This document shows, one piece after another, positions 12,145-21,375 of a DNA stretch of 64,000 nt. The position numbers and the translations under genes are program-made. Under the pieces are notes generated by a model, which did not search any database, had not been told where the DNA came from, and worked only from the letters and a program-made list of their open reading frames with translations. Source of the stretch: Anas platyrhynchos (Eukaryota; Chordata; Aves; Anseriformes; Anatidae); the NCBI RefSeq assembly GCF_047663525.1, contig NC_092588.1, positions 89,091,501 to 89,155,500 on the forward strand, read 5' to 3'. Positions within the stretch are counted from its first letter, which is position 1; the number at the start of each line of letters is the position of its first letter.

Positions 12145-12215
12145 GTGTTACAGATATCCAGCTGCAGATACTATACAGTACAGATACTCAGCTACAGATA
12201 CTCAGCTGCATATGT
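12145..12215 (+). repeat. Imperfect short tandem repeat (CAGATACTCAGCT-like)
   Basis: Four diverged copies of a 16-18-nt unit based on CAGATACTCAGCTGCAGATAC follow one another here; the two central copies (ACAGATACTCAGCTA/G) are nearly identical. Confidence 0.65.
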
Positions 12216-13366
12216 ACATCAACTGAAACAATCCTTTCATAAGTCACGAGAATCAGTATAAACAACTGCAATAAAAATTCTCTCTTGCAGGACCTTCTAT
12301 CAGGTACCTACCTGTTTTCCTGTCTTCCAACATACCTTAGCAATTCAGAACAAACTCTAATTGTGGCAGTCCTGGGGAACCTAAAAGAGTCAGGGTTGAA
12401 TTTACTCCTTTTCCTGCAGTTTGGAAAACTACGCATTCAAGCAAACTATTTTTAACACAGCATTTATACATCAAGGTTATGACTTAAAGCCTACTGACGC
12501 GTTTTAAGACAAGTGAGAGAAACAACTGACGTACTACTTACCCAGTTGCGACTGCCGTGCTGAAAAGGTTGCCCTGCATTTGCTAGGAGTTACTAGAACG
12601 TGCTATATTGCACAACTCTATTTTCCCAAATGACAGAGGTATCTGAGCTGATGAGGTCAGGTTAACATTCGCTTTTAAAAAAGCCAAGTCCAACACAACT
12701 GTGAAGCCCGTCAGAGGCTTCACCAGCTGACGTGGCAAAGGCACCTCTGACCAGCTGACCAACTCTGTTGTCCAAGAAGTGTCCAAATGAGTTCATGCCA
12801 CTATTGATTTTGAGCGAGCTACAGGCCTTCTTGCTTATGACAAACACAAAAACGCAAAACAGAAAACATCTGGGTGTAAGTTCATTTCACTTTCCATTTT
12901 CATGTCCTGTTTCCAATGAGAAAAAATCTAATGCCTTAGAGAGGAAAAAAAAAAAAGTTAAAAAATCTAAGGTGTTGGACATTTAATGGTTCATGGCTAG
13001 TGACTCAAAAAACGGTTTAGAGATGCATTGCTTCATCAGTTATGCATTATATGCTATCTAGAAACTCATTTTGGAGTGTATTTCAAGCATTTGGAATTTT
13101 GGAGTGTCCTTAGTCAGGAAGTAAACATGTCTTCTGTCTGAGTAAGTTTCCTTACAGGGTTTTAAGGAGATGTTCATTTTCAGTTTTCCAGAGGCAGACT
13201 GCTAGGTGGCAGGGCAGGAGCAAAATCCAGTAACTTAAGACAGATGGCAAGAAAAAAATATGATTATTTTAATAGCCCAGCAACAGTTTTGGGGGTAGAA
13301 TGCCCTTTATACTTGGCATAAGATGGAGCTCCATTCTTACTAAAGTCCAATGCAATACGATGGCAT

Positions 13367-13441
13367 AATCATAGAATCACAGAATCATTCAGTTTGGAAA
13401 AGACCTCTAAGATCATCTACTCCAAACTTTAACCTAGTAAC
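13367..13441 (-). mobile_element. CR1 3'-terminal fragment
   Basis: The plus strand shows the reverse complement of a CR1 tail: 'catagaatcacagaatcatt', 'gtttggaaaagacctctaag', 'atcatctactccaa', 'ctttaacctag'. The terminal ATTCTGTGATTCTATG octamer-type repeat is visible. About 75 bp long, severely 5'-truncated. Confidence 0.88.
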
Positions 13442-15050
13442 CTCTGTTGTTTTAGGGTAACTTCTTTTAAGTTTGGGAAGAATGCCATGAACCTTTTGTT
13501 CCCCTTAGGTTATCCTTATTAACCCTGGGGCACCTAGAGGAGACAGCAGAGCTCTCTTCTGTGCGGCAGTTCTAGCTGCTTGCTTTTACTGTTTCACAGG
13601 TTCTGGTGTTACCTTGATGTCTAACTTTGAGCAACTGCTGCATAGGGTCTGGAGGCCAGAAACAAATTAAATTCTTCATATGTCCTTGTAAGTAGATAGC
13701 CTGTATGTCTTCTGTCAGACTTTTGCTCCAGCAGAAAGCTTCATCTGCACAATTTCCTTTGGCTCTTTTTCTAGCAGACACACTAATCATCATGATCAGC
13801 ATGGGGCCTCCCATGAGGTTTCCCACCCACCGCCTCCTCCTGAAACGACTTCGTGAACAGTTCGTTGATGTCACTAATCACCAAGTTTTAAAAAATCTTT
13901 GATACCAAAAACAGATCAGCAAGGAGCCAGGGCAGCTTCTGCAGGAGCTGGGCCACCACGCGGCTCTGTGTCTGAACTCCAGATTTCTGTGTAAGCTCTG
14001 GACCAGCGCTGTGTATCGAGACATGCAATATAGGGTCAACATCGGGCACTGTTCCCCTCCTTTAATTGCAGCCAAGCAAGAGATGAGGGGGACACCCACC
14101 ATGAGGCCGTCCCACCACCCTCCAGCTGCAGCCGGCCCCTCACAGCTCACCCCCCAACACCCTCGATCCCCTTCACCTCACAGGGACAGGCCCGGGCCTG
14201 TAATTACATTAAAGTGATAATGTACAGCAATAATGTACAGTGGAATTTGATCCACATTATATTTTTTCCTAGATTGATATGCAAAAAATATACATAAACA
14301 CATAAACACATTTTGGAAGCTGAAACCATTTTTCCTAGTGACTATCTGAACTTTGCCTTTTCAAATACTCTCTCTTTGGGTTAATTTGTTGAAATGCAGG
14401 AACTGTCTGTATTAGGATGGTAGCTTGTACACAGGAGGGTATTTTTTTTTTTATCATCACATGATTTACTGCTTAAACATCTGACAACCATGACTTACGA
14501 TTTTCAGGGGACCATGTGAATATATAAATGTTGACATAAACATCTTACAAATCACAGGTTAGTACCTTTACACCTCTTAGAACCACAAGAACCAAATCCG
14601 AAATCTTAGGGAATGTAAAGTTTTTGTTCAATTTTTTTTTTTTTTTCACATTGTTTGTTAAAGCATTTTAAATCTTTTCCATGCAATTTCTGCAAAGTAG
14701 AAAGTCAAAAAATATTGATGAATCATTTTGTGCCATTGCTATATACTTGGTTATCACAAAGAATGAGCTCAATGTTTATACCACATGCAGAGGAAGAAAT
14801 CTTGGAGCGATTGAAATCAATTACAAAACTCCAACTTCAGAAAGGTTATTTCACCGAAATGAAGAGACCTTCCTTGGCCTATTGCTAAATAGTTATTAGT
14901 AATTAAAAAGGATATTCCACATCATTGTGGGAAACACAGCCCTTGCTATTGTTCAGGAAAACTGTATTTCTGTATATTTTAAGCAATCTCCACTTCCCAT
15001 AAGGAATGTCAGCATCAAGTCTTTTTAGAGACAAGACAGAATACAAAGAG
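13442..15050. other. Intergenic, with a GC-richer patch at about 13.9-14.2 kb
   Basis: Mostly AT-rich unique sequence. The part at about 13,910-14,200 is clearly GC-richer, with C-rich blocks such as 'ctcaccccccaacaccctcg', but I recognise no domain or repeat family in any frame. Confidence 0.4.
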
Positions 15051-15051
15051 C

Positions 15052-15300
15052 AGAATAGTTCAGTTGGAAGGGACCTACAGAGAGCCCTGGGGAGGTAGCA
15101 CTGCTGGTGACCAGCCAGGTGCAGCCCCATTCACCGCAACCCTTTGAGCTCTACTGCCAAGCCAGTTCATCACCCAGTGTGGTGTGAACCTGTTTGTCTC
15201 ACAGCTGGACAATTTGTCCAAAAGGATGCAGTGAGGGACAGTATCAAAGGCCTTACCAAAATACAGAAAGATATGGCAGACATCTCTAAAAGAGATTGTC
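15052..15300 (-). mobile_element. CR1 fragment with internal deletion
   Basis: The first about 30 bases (plus strand 'gttcagttggaagggaccta') match the CR1 3' terminus. From about 15,083 the sequence instead matches the RT-domain region that lies about 960 bp inside the complete CR1 copy (compare 'caaccctttgagc' here at about 15,138 with the same phrase near 1,680). Roughly 900 bp of CR1 is therefore missing between the two parts. Either an internal deletion or two adjacent insertions would explain this. Confidence 0.8.
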
Positions 15301-17104
15301 TGAAAGGCTCAGAGCTCTGAAGGATTTTGTTTGCTGAGTATCCTGCAGAAAAATTAGGATCTTGGATTTAAATCTTTGGGTTTAAGATTTGGAAACTAAA
15401 GTGATCACTTCCAAATATTTGTTTCCATTTCAGTACTTCTTCCATTACAGACCTAATCCATGCATTTCTGGAGTACAGCTGCTTGGTTTTCCTGCATAAG
15501 GAAGAAAATTTGGTCTAATAATCTACTTCTGAATAACTTCCAGTCAGATTTTATAGACCCACTCAGTCTTTCAGTCAGTGATCATAGTCACAAACATAGT
15601 AAACTGAATCCTAACCTTATAAAAAATACAGAGAAACTCAAATTTCCCATGGGCTAGGGAGCATTTAAAAAAATAATAGTAATTGAGGAGACTATTAATA
15701 TCCTCCCTGCCATTTCTGTACAACCATATCAGCTGCTACAACTTGGATGAAGAATGTGGTTTTTGAAATGAATAAGATAGTTCAGAACCAATTTTGCTAG
15801 AATTTGAGAGAAAAAAAAAGTACTAATTTCATGTACGAACTGTGATAATCCCTGCATATTTGCAAATCCCTGTAAATATAGTTAAATATTTCTTAGTAGT
15901 TATTAGTCATTCAAGTTGTTTGATAAGCTACAGGAGATTTTCTTAAGTAAGACTTGAGTGGGGACTTGATGAGATACGGCATATTTGAACTGGCTACATT
16001 CTACGTGGTAGAGTACTTTCCATCTGGACTAACAGGAAAATCTTCTAGTTTTGGGTTTGAAGGTTGAAGCTAATGTTAAAAGTGCATAAAAAGAAATGAT
16101 GAAAAGCATTTGAATGGACTCCTGGATTAAACTGTGTGGCTGAGTTGCATGAACAGAATCCTCCCATTACTTGACTCTGGGCGTCTGCAAACAAATACTT
16201 TTATGTTCATTTTGTGTCCAAATGATGACTATTGATCCAAAGAGCTCGACCAATTTATTAAATCGCACATCAAATAGAGCTCCATCCCAAAGCAGCAAAC
16301 AAAAATCTTTGATCTAACAAGTCCTGAGAAATATATAACCATGCAATCGCAGTCAGAATTGAGAAAGCAATGCCATGAATCACTTACCACTGATTTGTGC
16401 ATCCCTATTTTTCTCATGTCACTCTGTAGCCATCTTAGGATCAAAATGCTCCTGCAGGATATGTGTATTGAATGCAGGATGGGGATTAGAGGGACAGGGT
16501 AAGGAGATGGGAAACAAGAAGGGAGGAGAAGAAAGAAGGTGCATGTACAATGTTAATCCTGTGTGTCATATGATACCATAAACATAACTGGCAATACCCC
16601 AGGGAATGCAAAAAGCCTCCTGACTGTGACTCTGCTGTCTCTTACCAGGAAATCCCTCCACTTTTATCTCAACATTTTCTTTAGTAACAAATGCAGTAAA
16701 TAGTACTTGGTAGTCTGAAGCTCTGGTTGCCCCATCCTTTTAAGAGAATCCATTTTGAAATATTTCAGAGACAACACCAAATACCTCCTTAAATAAATGT
16801 CCACCATCACATCACTTCAATGTTGTGTAAAGAAATGCCTGTTGTAAAGATTTATCTGATTTCAAGTAATACTCATTTTCAGAATACTAGCAAATGATTA
16901 CAATAAAAAAAATGAACTTCTCTTTGTATGCTGCTGCCTCATGTAGATTCTTTCCATGTAATATGGATTCCTGTTGTCTTAACTGCTTTTTCAAATTTTT
17001 TGCATACAGTAATCCTTTTTGCAGATCTGTCTCCCAGATTTATGGAGTATATAAAAAATGTGTATCACTTCCTACAACATTACTTATTTTTTTATCAATA
17101 TTTA
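15301..17104. other. Intergenic, nothing recognised
   Basis: AT-rich unique DNA with no coding signature, RNA gene or repeat family that I can name. Confidence 0.45.
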
Positions 17105-17226
17105 GATTAAGTTTCTCATTTTGCAGTCCGTTATTTTGCTTAAACCTTTCACATTCCTCTTCAATTTCTATTAGTCCAAATGGTTTTGCATTATCAGCAA
17201 ATGGCACATTTTTCCCCTTTGCTGCT
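17105..17226 (-). mobile_element. Possible ancient, heavily decayed CR1/L3-like LINE relict
   Basis: On the minus strand one frame reads VPFADNAKPFGLIEIEEECERF, which resembles the reverse transcriptase palm FADDTKLFG followed by the EE.CE segment of CR1-type LINEs. The following bases resemble the LINE 'aatgttgataa' stretch. The second catalytic aspartate is replaced by asparagine. Similarity fades outside this short stretch, so the call is tentative. Confidence 0.35.
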
Positions 17227-18227
17227 TAAAACACTTGTTAATTGGTTTGGCAAGCTGAGAAAGCATGCTTTAGTGGAATAAACACCACATGAGGAAGTAA
17301 GTGCTGGCTTCTTCATTTCTGTTTTCTTCATTCTAACATAGGTATTACTTTGAGAAAGCAAAGTAGTCGCACTGTATTTTATCTTAAGATTTTTGAAGAC
17401 ATTTTAAGTACTAAGCACTATTAGCCATGTTATGTATTCATCTTTCTTCATTTCAGCTTGGTAATTTTAGTTGTCACAAACCTAGAACAGGTAGGCCATG
17501 AGCTCTCATTTCAGGGCACAGGTAAGCAAGGGCCCGCATTGCAACCTGTTTTGGTCAAAGTGAATGTTAACAGGACGGTGACACAGCACTGCCATTTATT
17601 GTTCTGCCTCATTGAAGCTTTCTTGTAACATGTTGCAGGCCTCAGCTCTGTGGTTTACTTCCATTAAAATGAGGGTGGCTAGTTTAAAGAGCTTAAGTGG
17701 TGGCACACTGTTCACTTGGACCGGGCTAGGTGAGGGGCTGCTCCTATGAATAGTTCAGCTGACAGCCTGGTGAACATGGCAACTTAAAGCAGAGTGTTGG
17801 TGATGAGCAGTTGACGGCAAAATGGTATTAGTAATGTTTTCCATTAGCACAGCTGGTGCCAAAGAGAATGTTTGTCCTTCATTCCTGTTCCTACAATGCT
17901 CTAAAATGAACTGCTAACAAATGTGGAGTGCAGTGCCAGAAGCTACAGGAGTCAAACGATTTGGCACTCCTAAATAACTGTTGGCTGCTCAATTCTCACT
18001 CGAGGTGCAGGACGAATATCATCACAGCACTATCTCCTAAGGAAAATGCTCAGTAATGCTTCTGCTGCTCTGACATTCATTCCTCCGTGAGATCCAGACT
18101 GCCCACTCAGTCAGGCAGCACTGAATTCACTCACGTTGGTAGGATGCATTTTGGCAACCAAATGTATACCAAAAATAAAACAAACTATGCAAAATAAACA
18201 AACAAATAAAAACCAAACTAAAATATG

Positions 18228-18246
18228 AACAACAACAACAACAACA
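18228..18246 (+). repeat. (AAC)n microsatellite
   Basis: About six AAC units inside a longer A-rich stretch beginning near 18,175. Confidence 0.9.
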
Positions 18247-18587
18247 AAAGATAAATCCATAGTGGGAGTGCATTGCTTCAGCTAGTACAGTGTTATTTGC
18301 ATATGCTTTTTAGTGTCTTTTCCCTCAGAATGAAGGGAAGTTTGAGAGTGAAGTATTTTTGCAATCATCCATGCAAATCATCCACAGACAATAGCAATGG
18401 CATGCAGAAAGAATGGAATTAAATTTGGAAAAATTCTCAGATATGGGTCTCACCATCGTAATAAAAGTATCTTGTTAGGAGGATACTGTTTACTATACAT
18501 TACCCTCAGAAAATAAACTTGAGGCAGAATTCCACTTCTTTGTTTAAAAGGCAAAATTTGTGTTTTGTTTTTCCTCCTGGATAAGTT

Positions 18588-18606
18588 TTGTTGTTGTTGT
18601 TGTTGT
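18588..18606 (+). repeat. (TTG)n microsatellite
   Basis: About six TTG units; the reverse complement of the AAC run 340 bp to the left. Confidence 0.9.
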
Positions 18607-19039
18607 CAGACTGGAAGTTCAAAGACATTCTGACATTCAAGTCAGGGTGCACGTGCACATGTGCCTCGAGAGGCTTTGGACTTTATTTTCCACAGGTGGA
18701 GAACTGCTGGCAACAAATGTGGGGGGAGAAAAAGCAGCCAGCAAGATTTGCTCAAAAAATAATAATGTTAAAAATGGATGCATTTGGTGTTCCATTTACA
18801 GGGCTTCAGGTCTTCAAGGCATTTGGTGTTGCATTTACCTGCCTTTGGGGTGTTGTCCTAGAGTCCAACTCTCAAAGTTTCCCCCAGCAGTCAGGATGGG
18901 TGGAAACTGATCTAAACGTAAAAGCTGGTGTGTGTGTTTCTTCTTCGGGCCTCCTCTGGTTCTGCTGCGCGATGGATGGAAGCCTAAATGGTAACCGCAG
19001 CAGAGCAGCAGTAACAGCCCCAGGAAGAGCTGTTCTCCC

Positions 19040-19413
19040 CCGCCTGCAGACCCCATAAAACTCCCGGCGGCGTTGCTGGCGGCTCTCTGCCCCTCGCTGT
19101 GGAAACCGCGGCCCCCGGCGCTGCGAGGCGGTGGGGGGACGCCGTGCCCGCCCCCCCGGCCGCCGCACACGCCTCGCATTTCCTCCCCGTTCGCTCCGGG
19201 AGAGGAGAAGGGAGGGCAGGGGAAGGGAGGGCAGGGCAGGGAGGCCGGCAGGGCCCGCCCCCGCCCGCAGCTCCGCCGCAGCCCTGCGGGGTGGCTCCGG
19301 GCCCGCCGGGGGACGCGCCCCCCACCCGGGGCCGGCGGCGGGGGCGCCGGATAAAGCGGTGCCGGGCCCCGACGGGACGGGACGGGACGGGACGGGCAGG
19401 GCCCGGGGGGGCC
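19040..19413 (+). promoter_or_regulatory. PPP1R3G: CpG-island promoter and 5' UTR of PPP1R3G
   Basis: GC content and CpG density jump sharply at about 19,040 and stay high through the coding region to about 20,340. Tandem GC boxes lie at about 19,254-19,267 (CGCCCCCGCCCGC). A TATA-like GATAAAG lies at about 19,350, only about 60 nt before the ATG, so whether it directs transcription is uncertain. The transcription start cannot be placed from sequence alone. Confidence 0.65.
19371..19396 (+). promoter_or_regulatory. Five-tract G-quadruplex motif / (GACGG)n in the PPP1R3G leader
   Basis: Five GGG tracts separated by AC (19,374-19,396) form a textbook G3-N2 quadruplex motif on the sense strand, ending 17 nt before the start codon. 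More G tracts follow in 19,397-19,410. If transcribed, it would lie in the 5' UTR, where such structures can restrain translation. Confidence 0.75.
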
Positions 19414-20319
19414 ATGGCGAGCCCCTTGCAGCCGCAGCAGGAGCTGACGGCCCCCGGCGAGCAGCGGCTGCTCTGGGGGAGCGGCGCGGCGGGGGCGAAG
19501 CGGCAGCCGTCGGGGGAGCGGGCGGAGGGGCTGCTGCTGCTGGAGCTGCGCCGCTGCCCACGGCCGCCGGCCCCCGGCGCGGAGCGGGAGGAAGAGGAGG
19601 ATGAGGAAGACGAGGAGGAGGAGGACGAGGAGGAGGAGGAGGCGGCGGCCGGCCCGGGCTGCTGCCCCAAGTGCAAGAAGCGGGTGCAGTTCGCCGACTC
19701 GCTGGGGCTGAGCCTGGCCAGCGTCAAGCACTTCAGCGACACCGAGGAGCCGCTGGTGCCGCCCGCCGCCCTGTCCCGCCTGCAGAGCCCGCACGTCGAG
19801 CCGAAGGAGCCCGGAGCGGCCCCGGGGCTGCCCTGCGGCGGGGCCCTGCTGCTGGAGCCCGACTTCCCCGACGGGGGGGCGCCCTCGGCAGAGCGGCTGC
19901 GGCGGCAGCGGGTGTGCCTGGAGCGGCTCTGCCCGCCCGCCTCGGCCGCCGGCGTGCGGGGCACGGTGCAGGTGCTGCCGAGCGGCGGCCCCGCCGAGGT
20001 GACGGTGCGATACACCTTCAACGAGTGGCTCTCCTTCATGGACGCCCCGGCGGAGCCCCTGCCCCCCGCCACCACCAGCACCACCACCGGCACCACCAAC
20101 CCCGCTGTCGAGGCGCCGGCCGAGCGCTACGGCTTCACCCTGTGCGTGCCGCCGAGCCCGGGGGAGGGCTCGGCCCTGCACTTCGCTGTCCGCTACCGCA
20201 GCCAGCAGGGCGAGTACTGGGACAACAACCAGGGCCGCAACTACACGCTGCGATGGTGCCGCCGCCACCCCGACGGCGGCCCCGGCACTGACGGGACGGG
20301 GCGGGAGGGGGGCACCTGA
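19414..20319 (+). CDS. PPP1R3G: Protein phosphatase 1 regulatory subunit 3G (glycogen-targeting)
   Basis: A single-exon gene of 301 aa. It recruits the PP1 catalytic subunit to glycogen, where PP1 dephosphorylates glycogen synthase and promotes glycogen synthesis, chiefly in liver; in mammals it has also been linked to RIPK1 dephosphorylation. Seen: an acidic run at residues 59-76; CCPKCKK then the PP1-docking RVxF motif RVQF at 90-93, followed by ADSLGLSLASVKHFSD; a CBM21 carbohydrate-binding domain at about 163-282 with YTFNEW (200-205) and the glycogen-contact signature WDNNQGRNY (269-277). The RVxF flank and its spacing fit PPP1R3G better than 3D or 3E. The start is the first in-frame ATG, in a strong context (G at -3 and +4); the frame is open upstream but has no ATG. 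The human protein is longer (about 358 aa) with a different N-terminus. The last about 18 residues are a G/T-rich tail beyond CBM21. No neighbour shares its pathway. Confidence 0.95.
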   Translation: MASPLQPQQELTAPGEQRLLWGSGAAGAKRQPSGERAEGLLLLELRRCPRPPAPGAEREEEEDEEDEEEEDEEEEEAAAGPGCCPKCKKRVQFADSLGLSLASVKHFSDTEEPLVPPAALSRLQSPHVEPKEPGAAPGLPCGGALLLEPDFPDGGAPSAERLRRQRVCLERLCPPASAAGVRGTVQVLPSGGPAEVTVRYTFNEWLSFMDAPAEPLPPATTSTTTGTTNPAVEAPAERYGFTLCVPPSPGEGSALHFAVRYRSQQGEYWDNNQGRNYTLRWCRRHPDGGPGTDGTGREGGT

Positions 20320-21375
20320 GGGGGAACCGGGGCCGCCGTGGCTTTCGGGGTCGTTTTTTATCACGTTTTGGAGGGTGTGAGGGGACTGAGTGGCGTGTGG
20401 TTTGGTGCTGGTCTTGGAGAGGTATTATTTTATTTCTTTTTTTTTTCCTCGACGTTGTTTTTTGAGGCTTCGATTCGGGCTTCACCGCACCTGCCTGCTC
20501 GCCGGAGCGCCCGAGTGACAGGAGCCTTAACGCAGCGCCCCGCTTCCCCTGCTCGCACGGCCGCGTTGGGCCTCACCTCGTTGGCATTATTTTTCCAGTC
20601 CAGCGGTCTCCACCACAATACGATGCTCCCCAGCGAGGGCCCCTGATAACTTCAGCGCCTGCCCCACCTTGGCCGTGCCCCCAGCCTCAGAGCTGGGTGC
20701 GGGTCGGGGCTGCCCTGGCTTTTGTCACTCAGCGGGCTCTGATAGCGCTCACAGCCTTCCCCAGGCTTGGGTGCGGATCCCTGCGTGCGCCTGGCTAATA
20801 GCAGCCAACGGGGACTGCTGCAAAAGTGTTTTTGCTTAAAATAGGCCGCTCGCTGCTTCTCACACAACTGACGGGCCTAAAAACGGGGCAAGGGAGGAGT
20901 TAAAAATGTTTGCAGATACTGAGTCTGTCAGGAGAACTTTGATAACAACACCGTTGAGTAATGTAAAGTAAAAGATGGTGCCTGTCTCGCACACATTTCT
21001 GTATTTTCATATTTGGGGAGCAGTGACTGAATTGGATGACCTTCTCACTGAGGAGTGACAATGTGATACGGAGAGGGTGTCCTCACTAATGAATGAAAGC
21101 AAATGCTTTAGTTCAGCTCTCCTTATGTTACATTTTGCACTGCATTTCTCAAGTATTTTTAATTTATTCAGCTTATTTTGCTGTGCCTTTTCTAATATTT
21201 GTATGTTGTTGGGAAGGGGGCTTGTGTGCACCGCAGCGCTGGACACTTACCTGATTTCCTCTTCACTCTTGCATTGCAAGCCCGGAGGTGGACTGCCACT
21301 GGTGTCCCAAGCCCTGAAACTAAGTAAAACGTGCCAATGCAGATGGGTTTGTATGAATAAAAACTTGTAAAAAAG
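20320..21375 (+). other. PPP1R3G: Probable 3' UTR of PPP1R3G
   Basis: The sequence follows the TGA at 20,317-20,319 and loses CpG density after about 20,700. No further coding sequence is seen. The first canonical poly(A) signal on the plus strand after the stop is at 21,356, giving a 3' UTR of about 1 kb. The length is inferred. Confidence 0.5.
21356..21361 (+). terminator. PPP1R3G: Candidate poly(A) signal AATAAA for PPP1R3G
   Basis: AATAAA in the sequence 'tatgaataaaaacttg', followed about 40 nt later by a T-rich element (TCTTTTTTCTGT) suited to a downstream cleavage element. Confidence 0.5.

Larger units (their letters stand above)
3788..13366. other. Intergenic, AT-rich; simple repeats only
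   Basis: About 9.6 kb without a gene I can support. It contains an (AT)n-poly(T) run at 4951-4999, A runs near 4252-4267 and 10365-10379, a T-rich plus (AT)n patch at 7565-7655, a T run at 11760-11782, and short imperfect repeats at 12140-12215. All reading frames here are short, lack recognisable domains and have no coding-type composition. Confidence 0.5.
17227..18990. other. Region upstream of PPP1R3G; simple repeats
   Basis: AT-rich until about 18,900, then grading into the CpG island. It contains an A-rich patch with (AAC)n at 18,228-18,246 and a (TTG)n run at 18,588-18,606. No exon is recognised. Enhancers for PPP1R3G may be here but cannot be identified by eye. Confidence 0.45.

Noticed and set aside
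13878-14217. GC-richer patch with overlapping frames, considered as a retrogene
   Set aside because: No protein family recognised, no poly(A) tail or target duplication; the frames are ordinary for the composition.
19099-19413. Upstream in-frame extension of PPP1R3G by 105 codons
   Set aside because: The extension has no ATG (it opens at a GTG) and encodes Pro/Gly/Arg-rich leader-like sequence; the ATG at 19,414 has a strong context.
18835-20364. 509-codon minus-strand reading frame across PPP1R3G
   Set aside because: It is antisense to a strongly supported gene in very GC-rich DNA where stop codons are rare; its translation is Arg/Pro/Gly low-complexity with no domain.
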